Part shown: one piece after another, positions 43,125 through 53,554 of the stretch
Position numbering within the stretch: position 1 is the stretch's first letter
Layout of the letters: every line of letters starts with the position of its first letter
Assembly: GCA_001939145.1 (NCBI GenBank)
Contig: LSRX01000137.1
Location: 115,252-179,251 of the forward strand
Direction of reading: 5' to 3'
DNA from: Symbiodinium microadriaticum
Taxonomy: Eukaryota; Sar; Dinophyceae; Suessiales; Symbiodiniaceae
Length of the DNA: 64,000 nt
The notes under the pieces: model-generated
What the model was told of the DNA's origin: nothing
Databases searched by the model: none
What the model saw: the letters and a program-made list of their open reading frames with translations, nothing else
Position numbers and translations under genes: made by a program

Positions 43125-45306
43125 AGTATAGAGCCCTAAAGCCCCACACCCTAAACCCTAAACCCCTAAACCCCTAACCCCTAAACCCTAAACCCTAAAC
43201 CCCTAAACCCCTAACCCCGGACCCTGATCTCTGGTAGAAGTCGGGCTCGTCCTTGGTTCCGGGAATATCGGGCTCTTGGGTTTAGGGTTTAGTTTTTAGG
43301 GCGTGGCTAACCGTTAGGGGGTTTGCAGCAGATTGCAAGCTTTAAGGCTGGTTTGTAGAGGGGCCGAGGGTTGGGTTTGGGGCTTATGGGGCTTATGGAA
43401 TTTGGGGTTTAGAGTTCAGCGTTCAGGACGGATACTTTCACACAGAAGTAGCCTGAAGCTTCGTTCTCTTAGGTCTCACGGGGTGATGACGACACCAATC
43501 CATAACCTCAAACTCCAAGCAACCCTCATCGGAAATTTAAATCCTGAGCTTCAGGATCTGTACCCTGCATGCTCGTGGTCCATGTAGGCATCTGCACCCT
43601 TCCCCGGCATTCTAAGAGATACGCGCTGCCTCATTGGTGGAAGCGTCTGATGTCTCCGGGGGCATCTCACCTCAACTAAACCCTAAACCCTAAACCCAAA
43701 GCCCTAAACCCTAAACCCTATGCTCTAAATCCTAAACCCTAAACCCAACGCCCTAACCCTAAACCCTAAACCCTAAAGCCTAAAGCCCTAAACCCTAAAC
43801 CCTAAACCCAATGCCCTAAACCCTAAACCCTAAACCCTAAACCCAATGCCCTAAATCCTAAACCCTAAACCCTATGCTCTAAATCCTAAACCCTAAAACC
43901 CTAAACCCAATGCCCTTAACCCTATGCCCTTAACCCTGAAGCCTAAAACCCTAAAACCCTAAAACCCTAAACCCTATGCCCTCAACCCTATGCCCTAAAC
44001 CCTAAGGTTTCATGAAGCCCATGTCCATACTTGGAGGGTCGGGGGACTTAGTAAGTTGGGCTCCTTAAAGGAATCCTTAAAGGGATCTATAAGGGTCTTA
44101 GGGTTTAGGGTTTAGGGGGACTTAGTAAGTAGATATTAAGTGGAGTTCTAACTACCCCCAAAAGGGATCCTCATTGGGGTTATGATACCTATAAGCCTAT
44201 GAAATAACTAGTTACTAAGTCCCCCGACCCTGTAACTCTGCCAAGACCCTAAACAAACCCTGTGGTTTCATGAAGCCCATGGTCATAGAGAGCCCTTGAC
44301 TCCCTCGACCCTGAAACCTGCCACAAGGCCCTAACAAAGCAATGAGACCCCGAGCCCCGAAGCCAGAGCTGTGCCTGTTTCACTGGTTTAGGGCTTCGGG
44401 TTTAGGGTGTCGGGTTTAGGGTTTAGGGCTTCGGGTTTAGGGTTTATGGTTTAGGGTTTAGGGCTTCGGGTTTAGGGCTTCGGGTTTATGGTTTAGGGTT
44501 TAGGGTTTAGGGTGTATTCTATGCAGCCATAAAACCCTTCTGCAGCCCTAAACTTCTAGACTCTTATGCAGCCCTAAGCCACAAACGGATCCCAACCCCA
44601 AGGCGTGTTTTGGGTAGTGCCCCCCCCATACAGAGTCCATAAGAGGGCCCTTATGGTAGTTTTGTGATAGTCTTTTTCCTTTTTCCACTTCGGGGGCAGT
44701 ATCCAAGCCATGTTGGCCACTGAAGCCTGAACCCCCGGAACTCCCCCCAAAACCGCAAACCTTCTGTCTTAATAAGCCAGGGAATTAAAAGGTTAAACTT
44801 TCAGACTGCTACTCAATGATAAGAACCCCAAAAAAATCAAAGGTTGGGTATTGGGAACTAAGTTCTGGAAACCCTGAATACTGTGAAGGAAGAAGGGTTC
44901 TCGAAGAGCCTACAATGAGTTTCTGTTTCGGCGGCCGGGGCATCTGATGACAGGGAGAGATAGTCATAACCTGAAGGACCAAATGCCCCGTAATAGTAGG
45001 GGCCGTGTACCCTTATACTATGAATCCCCATATCGTATATGAACCCTCTCACCCCTTTCAGGGTTCTTTTCGTCCTTAGAGTATAGAGCCCTAAAGCCCC
45101 ACACCCTAAACCCTAAACTCTGACCCCCTTATAGATCCATGAGAGAGCCCTTAAAGGAACCCTAAATCTTTGTAGGGAAGCATTGAAGAGGAGCAAAGCG
45201 AAGCAGNGGGTTGGGTTTTTGGGCTTTTGGGTTTTAGGGTTTCGGGTTTAAGGTTTTAGGGTTTGGAATTTGGGAGTTTAGGGTTTGAGGGATGTTTTTT
45301 GAGGGG

Positions 45307-45388
45307 CTTAGCTGCTGAGTACACTTTCAGTTCTAGAAGGGATCATATTGTCCCAAAAAGCTGAAAGTGTACTCATTCAGCTACTGAG
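45307..45388. mobile_element. TIR-I element, shortened
   Basis: Both ends present, about 20 bp missing near the left arm; GGGG on both sides may be the target duplication. A left-end fragment followed by CCCTAAA is at 46540-46560. Confidence 0.7.
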
Positions 45389-45795
45389 GGGGTTCTGGGG
45401 GGGAAGAGCGGGGGTGGAGGGAGCATTCCGGAGGGCTCCGACCTGCGAGCTCCGAGCAACCGGGAAGTCGTGGAAGCGAAACCCTGAACCCCTAAACCCT
45501 AAACCCTGAACCCCGAAACCCTAACAGTTTAGGGTTTAGGGTTTCCTAAAACCCCTGAGCCCTAGAACCCTAAACCCCAAAACATGCGGACCTAAACCCT
45601 AACAGTTTAGGGTTTAGGGTTTCCTAAGGCCCTATAGGCCCTCAAACCCCAATATCCCAAAGATGCGGACGCCGAGGAACCGGGAAGTCCTGGAAGTGCG
45701 TCTCCGTCAACTTCTCCGGCGAGGAGGCGTCGGCCTCGGGTGTTGCGAAGCGAAGCAACTTGAGTTAGGGTCCCTTTTGGAGTCCCTAAAAAAAT

Positions 45796-45914
45796 AAAGG
45801 AAACTACAGGTGGAGAGTTTAAGGTATATAGGGCTTCCATAAGGCTTCTAAAAGGTATATAGACCTTCTACAAGGCTCCCATAACGGTAACTACCCACCT
45901 GAAAATGTCCTAGA
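45796..45914. mobile_element. TIR-G element
   Basis: Complete; its right end is joined to half a TIR-C at 45917. Confidence 0.75.
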
Positions 45915-45916
45915 CT

Positions 45917-45975
45917 TTTAGGGTACTTGTAACTCTACTGAATATCTACTTACAAAGTCCCCCGACCCTCCAAGT
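45917..45975. mobile_element. TIR-C right half
   Basis: Right half only, joined directly to the end of a TIR-G element. Confidence 0.7.
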
Positions 45976-46099
45976 ACCTCGCCAAGGAGATATGCATCGT
46001 AATCTGAGAAGGGACCCCCCCAAAAGAACAGGGCTTCGATCGGGCTCGGCTACACAGCCTAAATTCCTAAACTTCATAGACGAGTACTATTCTAAAAGC

Positions 46100-46280
46100 C
46101 TAGTTCCCTAAACCCTAAACCCCAAACCCTAAACCCTAAAACCCTAAAACCCTAAACCCAAAACCCTAAAACCCTAAAACCCTAAAACCCTAAAGCCCTA
46201 AAACCTAAAACCCTAAACCCTATTTAAACCCTAAACCCTAAATCCTAGGCCCTAAACCCTAAAACCCTGAACCCGCACGC
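46100..46280. repeat. CCCTAAA/CCCTAAAA tract
   Basis: Mixed 7- and 8-bp units of the A-rich kind. Confidence 0.85.
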
Positions 46281-46356
46281 CTCCTTCGGGAGCTGGTAGG
46301 ATCTCGTCGACATACGCTTGCGTAGCCTTGGAAGAAAGGGTTGCTCCTAACGTGCT

Positions 46357-46462
46357 GTAAGGACCGAATGACCCTTTAAAGTAGGTGCCCTGCACCCTTA
46401 TACTATGAACCCCTATATGGTGTATGAACCCTAAACCCTTTTAGGGTTCTTTTCGTCCTTAA
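46357..46462. mobile_element. TIR-B element
   Basis: Complete, close to consensus. Confidence 0.8.
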
Positions 46463-46812
46463 ACGTTGGAGGCTTGGGGTTCGAGGGTTTTTTTGGACGT
46501 CTTATAGCTAGGCTCGCTGTATTCAGGGGCGATAATAACTTAGCTGCTGAGTACACACCCTAAACCTCAAAACCCCTACACACCAAGAGCTTGGTTCATT
46601 GTCTCGCAAGGCTTGGCCAGTATAGGAGCTCGTGGCTTAGGGCTTTGGGTTTGGAGTTTTAGGGTTTTGGGGTGTGGGGTTAAAACCCCAAACCCCAAAC
46701 CCTTAAACCCTAAAACCCCCCTAAACCCACCCCAAAAAACTAAACCCCCAAACCCTACACCCCTAGAGTTTAGGGTTGGGGTTTGGGGTTTAGGGCTTCA
46801 GGGGTTTAGGGN

Positions 46813-46949
46813 AGGGTCGGGGGACTTTGTAATTAGTTATTTCATGGACGTATAAGTACCATAACGCCAATTAGGATCCCTTTTCGGGTGCTTATAGCTC
46901 GATCTACTTATATTAATATCTACTTACTAAGTCCCCCGACCCTCCAAGT
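46813..46949. mobile_element. TIR-C element, left tip lost at an N
   Basis: Begins AGGGTCGGGGGACTT straight after the N at 46812; right end intact. Confidence 0.75.
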
Positions 46950-47088
46950 AGGGGGTCGGTAGAGTCGCAGGATCGGGAATCCGGTCAGGCTGAGGGTCTG
47001 ACGTTACGAATGGCACTCTCCCTTGTCTGAGTAGGGTTTAGGGTTTAGGGTATAGGGCTTTAGGGTTTTAGGGTTTAGGGTCTAGTTC

Positions 47089-47262
47089 ATGGTGGATGCT
47101 ATCCGACTGCAACAAGTTTTTAATTTTGAAAGCGCGGCTTCGCGCCATCATGCCCACATGCACTCGCTGCCTTATGGCCCGCGGGACATCAAACGCGCTA
47201 TGAGGGGCTTTCTCATGAACCGTGTGAACCTGTGTGTGCCCAAGAACACGGCAGTGGAGTGA
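47089..47262 (+). CDS. Small unrecognised ORF (57 aa), possible gene or exon fragment
   Basis: ATG to TGA in a short island without telomeric repeats (47085-47275), with an in-frame TAG one codon before the ATG. The product begins MVDAIRLQQVFNFESAAS and ends LCVPKNTAVE; composition is balanced, with no low-complexity run. Not recognised. A minus-strand frame of similar length overlaps it and looks less protein-like. It could be an exon, a decayed piece of a larger gene, or chance. Confidence 0.3.
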   Translation: MVDAIRLQQVFNFESAASRHHAHMHSLPYGPRDIKRAMRGFLMNRVNLCVPKNTAVE

Positions 47263-47276
47263 GTGCATAGAGCGAA

Positions 47277-47415
47277 CCCAGAGACTCCAAAACCCCTTAA
47301 TTAAGGAATATACCTTGAATTATAATAGGAACGGTATATAGGGCTTCTATAAGGTATATCGACCTTCTATGAAGCTCCTATAACGGCAACTACCCACCTG
47401 AAAATGTCCTAGACA
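47277..47415. mobile_element. Chimera: TIR-F left half joined to TIR-G right half
   Basis: 47277-47325 is a TIR-F left half (CAGAGACTCCAAAACCCCTT...TTATAATAGG). From about 47328 it is a TIR-G right half (ACGGTATATAGGGCTTCTAT...AACTACCCACCTGAAAATGT). A TIR-I element follows at once. Confidence 0.7.
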
Positions 47416-47520
47416 TAGCTGCTTAGGTCATAAGCACAGAAAATTGTAGACTGTCAGTTCTATAAGGGAGCAGGGGAGCATATTATCCAGAAAGTTTAAA
47501 GTGTACTCACTCAGCAACGA
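47416..47520. mobile_element. TIR-I element
   Basis: Complete but diverged; abuts the TIR-F/TIR-G chimera. Confidence 0.7.
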
Positions 47521-47766
47521 GGTAGATATCCATGGTAAACTCCTATCAACACCCTATCGTAAAACTCCCTGCTACGCCCGAAGCGCTGCACCAAGCCTCC
47601 AGCATGACACAGTACCCTAACCGACGGCTCTTTGTGCGCGGCTCCGTTTGGGGTTTCTCTCAGGCTCCTTGTAAGGGTTTCTTTTCAGGGTTCTTTAGCC
47701 CTTATCCCTAAACCCCATGCCCTAAACCCTGAAGCACTACAGCCCAGAATGCACCGTCCCGAACCC

Positions 47767-47855
47767 TTACTTCCCCAATAAGCCAGGGTAACAAAAGGTT
47801 AAACTTTCAGACTGCTACTCGATTACAAGAACCCAAAAAGATTAAAGGTTGGGTA
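47767..47855. mobile_element. TIR-A element, right terminus replaced by CCCTAAA
   Basis: Intact from the left end to GGTTGGGTA, then CCCTAAACCC replaces the expected TTGGGGAACTAAG. Confidence 0.75.
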
Positions 47856-48195
47856 CCCTAAACCCTAAACCCCAAACCCTAAATCCTGAAACTTAGGGTT
47901 AGCGCCTCCACCCCGCCGTCTTCATAGAGCAGTGTGTCAGCCATGGCCAGCGGCTCCTGATCTGGGCTTTGCCGGGACTCCATAAAATCTACGGTTTTAG
48001 GGTTCCCTGTTATGCCTTCTCTATACGGGTCCTACAAAAAGGAGTAGGTTATCTGGGGTTTGGGGTTTCACGTGGGGCTGAGGGAAGGCTTTGGGCTTAG
48101 GGTTTTGGGTTGAGGCGTTAAGATCTACACGGGTGCAGTGTCTGCGCCTTCGTAAGTTGGTTACGATTTTCTGAATTGCTTGAATTGGGCGCTGT

Positions 48196-48305
48196 ACCTT
48201 AAGGACGAACAGAGCCCAAAAGGGTTTAGGGTTCATATACCATATAAGGGTTCATAGTATATGGGTATAGGGCAGCTACTTTGAGGGGCCATTTGGTCCT
48301 GAAGG
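48196..48305. mobile_element. TIR-B element (second copy 53995-54104)
   Basis: Complete, reversed. Confidence 0.8.
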
Positions 48306-48510
48306 TAGGGTATTCTTAGGGAGTTTTCTTTTTCTTGGGCGCGTACGTCTTGGAGTCGGGTTTTTTGGGTATGCTGTTGGGTATTTCCACAAGGACTATA
48401 CGGGTATAGTCATACGAATTTCCGGCCACTATACGTGCTTTAGGCGTTGGGCGTTTGCAGCTGAAGGGATTGAGGAGTTTCAGTGTTGTGCTGAAATCAT
48501 CTAGGTGATG

Positions 48511-48619
48511 TTCCTTAAGGACGAAAGAAATGCCAAAAGGGTTTAGGGTTCATATCTTATATAGGTAAATGATAAGAACCCAAAAAGTTTAAAGGTTGGG
48601 CCAGCATTGGGGAAATAAG
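48511..48619. mobile_element. Chimeric half-elements: TIR-B left half joined to TIR-A right half
   Basis: 48511-48565 matches one half of TIR-B (CCTTAAGGACGAAAG...GGGTTCATATC). From 48566 the sequence is the right half of TIR-A (GATAAGAACCCAAAAAGTTT...GGGG). Same junction at +5,799. Confidence 0.7.
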
Positions 48620-49059
48620 GACGTGAGTGAGGCACACCTCCAGACCCTTCCTCAGAGCAGGAATCGCTGAGCCGTCCGGGAGCCTCCGAAACCCTTCAAG
48701 TAAAGAATACATCTTCAATTGGGTTTAGGGTTTTGGGGTTTAGGGTTTACGGCTTTGGGGGTTGGGGTTTAGGATTTAGGGCTTTGGGGTTTACGGTTTA
48801 GGGTTTAGTCAAACAAAAGCCATAAATATGACTTAAGGTATGTAAATTCGTAATTATCGGGTTTCCAATCTCTGGGTTCAATTCAACTACTGAGCACCGT
48901 GCGTGAGACCCAACAAATACATAGGATGTGATGGGGTGATACGTACAGACGCAGTCAAGATATGTTTAATGACGTTGAAGCACCCTGAACGCAAACCCTA
49001 TACAAACAAGACATGACTTCCTTGAACCACCCGAAACGGTAAGACCTATACAATCAGGA

Positions 49060-49171
49060 TATGGCTAGATCTCTAAGTCAGGGTCCCTTACCAAGTTCCC
49101 CAAATAATAAAGCACCATTAAAATAAGGACGCTAAAGTAGCTAAAGGAGACCCTGATTTAGAGAACTACCC
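49060..49171. mobile_element. TIR-E element plus second right half (second copy 54859-55064)
   Basis: Complete copy, followed at 49176-49265 by another right half ending AGAGAGCTACCCATATG. Confidence 0.7.
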
Positions 49172-49644
49172 TTAACATACCCTTATAACAACCTATATAG
49201 AAACCCATATAGATCCCCTTCTAAAAAATTCTATCAGGGATCCTACTTTAGAGAGCTACCCATATGATTAATTTACATTGAAAGTCTACACCCTGAAGCC
49301 TTCCTTCCGACGAAATAGAGTCCCACATTTCTCCTGTATCGTGTATAGGGGTTGTTAGGCTTTTAGGGTTTAGGGCTTTGCGGGGTGTAGGGTTTAATTA
49401 TGGGTTTAGGGTTTAGGGGTTTGGGGTTTAGGGCTTTGCGGGGTGTAGGGTTGAATTAAGGGTTTAGGGTCTAGGGTTTAGGGCTTTCAAAACTTCCCAC
49501 ACAGTTCGCAAGCTAAGAGAAGTTACATGCTCGGCTCTAAACGGGTCATCCATACCCAACCATCATGTATGTGGTTGGGGGGCTTAAAGACTCTGGATTG
49601 CTGGTCTGCAGCAGGCATATGGCCTGAAAGCGTGACTGAAGGGG

Positions 49645-50190
49645 TTAGGGTCTTAGGTCTCGAGATTTTAGGGTTTCCGGCTGGCTTAAGTTCTTACGAA
49701 CATCATCATCATCAGCCTCGTCATCACTGTGAAAGTCTGGATTTGGAATGCGCTCCGTGCAATGCAAGAACAGGTTGCCCTTGTCAGAGAAGTTGCTGTT
49801 GAAGGACTTCCACTGGTGTCCTGCTGCACAGTGCATTGGCATTACGAGCAAGCTATACCATATGAGAAACCAGCACGCTTGTCGATTCGAGGGCCAAAGC
49901 TTCTGAGAAGCCTGCGCTGATGTCAAAAACTCCTCGTCCATGTTTGCTCAGGGCAGTTGCAGAGGGCGCCGAGTCCCAAAAAACTATTCCCGAATCCAGC
50001 AGTGCCTTCCAATGACACAGGACACTTCTCAAATCAATGAACTGTGGCACCACTCCAAAAAAAGTGCAAAAACATGAGCTAAGAAGGCCTTCTGTATCGA
50101 ACAAAAACACCTGGTCTGTAGACTGTGCAACCCGAAATGAGTCTCTCGACCCCTTTTGAAGTCGCTTACAACCGGAACCTTCAAACCTAT
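49645..50190 (-). pseudogene. Unrecognised protein-coding remnant, probably frameshifted
   Basis: Two long minus-strand frames overlap in an island free of telomeric repeats. The upstream one (to about 49853) contains FRVAQSTDQVFLFDTEG and CHWKALLDSGIVFWDSAP. The downstream one (49645-49941) contains MPMHCAAGHQWKSFNSNF and an acidic tract SDDEADDDDVRKN. Read together with a frame change near 49930 they could be one decayed gene; both have protein-like composition. The ATG of the upstream frame lies inside a TIR-A element (50194-50296), so the true N-terminus is missing. No family recognised. Confidence 0.35.
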
Positions 50191-50193
50191 AAC

Positions 50194-50296
50194 TACTTCC
50201 CCAATGAGCCATGGAAATAAAAGGTTCAACTTTCAGACTACTACTACATGATAGAGAACCCGAGAAAGTTTAAAGGGTGTGTATTGGGGAACTGAG
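50194..50296. mobile_element. TIR-A element (second copy 55993-56095)
   Basis: Complete; lies at the 5' side of the minus-strand remnant at 49645-50190 and supplies its apparent ATG. Confidence 0.8.
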
Positions 50297-50302
50297 ATAA
50301 AG

Positions 50303-50420
50303 CCTATTATAGGAGCCTGATTAAGAAACCTTGGGTCTTTGTTGGGGGCTCTTTATATGAATCCTTATATATTTTGGGGGGTCATGGGGCCAGGGTTTCT
50401 TAATCAGGTTCCTACATTTA
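50303..50420. mobile_element. TIR-P element (second copy 56102-56219)
   Basis: TATAGGAGCCTGATTAAGAA left and TTCTTAATCAGGTTCCTA right form a 19-bp inverted pair around a GC-poor centre with GGGGGCTCTTTATATG. Confidence 0.6.
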
Positions 50421-51759
50421 TTATAAGGTTCTGCAGTTGGGTCCAATGGAGGGTGTAGAGCTTCGGGTTCAGGATTTGGGGTTCCTAAACTCTAAACCCT
50501 AAGGTTCTGGGTTTAGGGTTTACGGTTCTGGCCTGAACCCAGAAGCACGCCTCCCCAGTGACTTTAGTTTTGTGGACCACGTATACCAGAAAATGGTAAA
50601 AGCTTGCTATTACTTCCGCCAAAATTTGAAACATTGATGTGGGCTTGTCGGCTGAAAACCCTTGGAACCCTAAACCCTAAACGCTTGGAGCCCTAAACCC
50701 TAAAAACACTTGGACACTAAACAGAAAAAAAGGCTTCTTGCGAGTGCTGGCCTTGTAAACTTCAACCCCGAACCCCAAACCCTAATTTAGGCTTTAGGAT
50801 TTAGGGTTTAGAGAGTAAGCCCAGATGAAAGAGCCCTTGCCTCTTGCGCCAGCTGTGGCTCCTCCCAGCAAATGTCCTGGCTCTGGGACACCCAGTTGAA
50901 GCATGTAGGGTGTAGGACTCATGATGGTTTAGGGTTTAGGGTTTAGGACTCATGGTCTAGCATACCTTACCGACGATTTAGATGGATCCAAGCAGAACCC
51001 ATAATCGTAAGGAGCCCCCAGCAAGGTAGATGTTTCCCAGTAGGGCTCCAATGAAAGACAACTTTAGGGTTCAGGGGTCTTGGGGTTTAGGGTTTGGGTC
51101 CAATCCCCGACCATGCGTGGTGCCACTCCCAGACACGAACAAGTAGAATCGGGTTTTTATTCGCAGGACGGTGCACACTTGCAATTTCAGGGTATAACTA
51201 CGTACTTCTTAGTTGACACGTCGCTCCAAGGCAAGGGTAGGTGAAAGTTCCAGGAAACGAGGGACCTTGAAATAGACCCTAACTCGGATCCTTCTTATAT
51301 GAATAGGGGTATAGAGTTACATAGAGTTACATGTAGCCCTATCATGATTTATGCAGCTCTCGGGTTATGCGGGCTGAGGGTTTAGGGCTTGGGGTTGCAT
51401 TTGAGAGTGAAAACAAGAAACGTAGTCGTCGTATCATACTCTCGTCCTCAACATCCGAGCCCAAGAAAGTTCAACGAAGCCACGATTGACCAATGCAAAC
51501 CCTAAACCCTCAACCCCTAAAGCCCTAAACCCCTAAACCCTCGCTTTGGCGATGTAAGTACAAGTGACATGAAGCTGCGACCAAACCGAAGACCCTTAGG
51601 AAGATCTAACAACTTTAAGGAAGAAAAGAGCCCTGAAAGGGTTCAGGGTTTAGGGTTTAGGGGGTTCCTTTACGCTCTAAGGAATCTGTAAGGGGATCGG
51701 AGTTTAGGGTTATAAACGATATTATAAACGGTTTAGGATTTGGGGCTTTAGGGCTCTAT

Positions 51760-51871
51760 ACCTTCAGGACGCAAAGAACCCGAAAATGGCTTAGGGTTCA
51801 TTTACCATCTACGGATTCATAGTATAAGGTTATAGGGCCCCGGCTTCTAAATGTCATTGGGTCCTTCAGGA
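51760..51871. mobile_element. TIR-B element (second copy 57559-57670)
   Basis: Complete, reversed, more diverged. A one-arm TIR-B fragment also lies at 51613-51660. Confidence 0.7.
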
Positions 51872-51975
51872 AGTACGTCTCAGATTTTTGGGGTTCCTAG
51901 ATAGTACCCTCTAGTGATATAGGGTCTCAAATTGGGGGATTTACTTTCCAGATCCTCCTGGGGGTCTGGGACTTA

Positions 51976-52006
51976 TACGCAGGTACTAAACTTTAGTACC
52001 TGCGTA
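51976..52006. repeat. Near-perfect palindrome (second copy 57775-57805)
   Basis: TACGCAGGTACTAAA, one C, then its exact inverse. 15-bp arms with a one-base centre. Confidence 0.9.
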
Positions 52007-52228
52007 AAGACCTTATAAAGCCCTGTGAAGCCCAGAGACTCCAACCCGCAATCATTGAGGAATACGGTTTAGGGTTCGGGGAATACACATTGCGCATTCA
52101 GGATCCCGTTATAACTTCAGATATGTTTTCTATGGACGCCCCTAGAAACAGCCGAAACTAGTCTCCTCAAGTACTGCACGCCCTGAACCCTAAAGATCAA
52201 AAGCCTTAGACCTTATGAAACCCTGTCT

Positions 52229-52325
52229 GGTTCCCTGTTGGGGCCGTATCAAAAACGATCCTGTTTAAACCTTATCAGGGTTTAATTATAACAAGCATGT
52301 AAAGTTGTATCCAACAAGGACCCAG
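52229..52325. mobile_element. TIR-K element (second copy 58028-58124)
   Basis: Complete; a right half with ATTAGAACAAAAACCTAAAA lies at 52367-52442. Confidence 0.6.
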
Positions 52326-52705
52326 TTTTGAAGCCCTGAAGCCTATCCCCGTGTAGAAAGTAAGCAGCTATTTCTTGACCCCTCATTATTAGGGTTTTAT
52401 TAGAACAAAAACCTAAAAATTGCATCCAACAAGGACCCAGCCGTGAAATGCTCCTCTTCCCCATAGGCTTGCGTGGCCATGAGGCCTCGGGAAAGCAAAG
52501 ACCCAGAGAGCCCAAAGCCCCAGGGTGGAGGGTTTAGGGCTTGGGGTTTAAATCCTGGGGATCCAAAAACCTGCCGTTTTATGGGTTCTACTCGCTAGCT
52601 AAGGGGTCATAACCTACTATTTGTAGGGTTTGGGATCACAGGTACAGGTTAAACCATCTTAAGTTAGGACTCCTTTAAGGGCTCCGTAATGGGGTTTCAT
52701 AGGAT

Positions 52706-52802
52706 TGAATACTCCTAAGTTGAGGAACAGAGCTTAAATTATAAGGGGCTTCATACGATGGCTGAAGGTTTATACCTTGGTTAAGGAGTATTGGGCTGCG
52801 GG
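52706..52802. mobile_element. TIR-F element, left arm degraded (second copy 58505-58601)
   Basis: AATTATAAGGGGCTTCATAC centre and TTAAGGAGTATTGGGCTGCG right arm. A TIR-F left fragment also lies at 52031-52066. Confidence 0.65.
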
Positions 52803-52845
52803 AAGCCACATTGCTGCAAAGCTCGTGACTCGAAACCCAATACGT

Positions 52846-52967
52846 ACTTCCTCAATGAGCCAAGGGAAACATAAGGTTAAAATTTCAGATGACTACCCTA
52901 AACCCTAAATCTTAAACGATAAGAACCCAAAAAGCTTATAAAGGTTGTTGGGTATTGGGGAACTAAG
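52846..52967. mobile_element. TIR-A element with internal telomeric insert (second copy 58645-58766)
   Basis: Both termini present. In the centre, where the family reads ACTACTAAATTATAAG, this copy has CCTAAACCCTAAATCTT at 52896-52912. Confidence 0.75.
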
Positions 52968-53032
52968 AATAACCCCTTCCGTTCTTTGGAGGTGGGCGTC
53001 CCACGGCTTGTAAGTTCACGTTGCAGCGGAGG

Positions 53033-53554
53033 ATGGCAATCCACACTGGGCGCTCCGGCCTTGCTGTCCGGAATGACCAAGCCTTCCTGGACGCTGAGGA
53101 GCTTGACAAGGCCGGCTCTCCCGAGACCAAAGGTGGTCAGCTGGAGGAACCCAGGAAGGCGCTAAGCCTGTCAAGGCTAAGGTGATACAACATTCAACAT
53201 GGCTAGCTCAGCCAAGGCAGGCGCTGGGGCACCGTCAGCTCGCGAGAAAAGCTGAAAATCTAGGTTCCGCCGGAGCAGCTGCCGGCCTGGTAGTGCTCGC
53301 GTTTTTGCCTTGCTTCTGCCCGCTTGCTACGAGTGCATCCACGGGCCTTCTTCGCCATGCGAGGACGAGAAAAGCGGCACCGGAGCCTACGGTGTCTTAC
53401 AGGTCCTGGAGCCTTGCGGTTTTCATTCGAGCAGGCATCCGATTTGAGCAGATGCATGCATCGCATGGCGGATAATGAGAGCAGGCTTTCAGCAGAAGAT
53501 GCCACAGGGAAAAATGCAGCTGTGAAACGGTTTTACTGTGTAACCGAGTATTAA
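53033..53554 (+). pseudogene. GC-rich unrecognised coding-like block, frames broken
   Basis: Unlike its AT-rich, repeat-laden surroundings, 52985-53640 has no telomeric repeats and is GC-rich. Plus-strand frames suggest pieces of one protein. 53033-53185 runs from ATG to TGA (50 aa, begins MAIHTGRSGLAVRNDQAFLD). An 18-codon ATG-to-stop stretch rich in Ala/Ser/Lys starts at 53199. 53324-53554 ends HRMADNESRLSAEDATGKNA...FYCVTEY. The first and last share a frame but are separated by stops. A basic Arg/Lys-rich minus-strand frame (53260-53505) is an alternative. No family recognised; it could be exons, a pseudogene, or non-coding. Confidence 0.3.

Larger units (their letters stand above)
41193..45118. 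repeat. 1,955-bp tandem duplication
   Basis: 41193-43163 and 43148-45118 match base for base wherever compared, offset 1,955. The two overlap by 16 bp of CCCTAAA-type sequence at the junction, so both breakpoints fall in telomeric repeats. Each unit contains a CCCTAAA array, TIR-C with insert, a TTTAGGG tract, TIR-A and TIR-B. No N at the junction itself. Confidence 0.9.
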
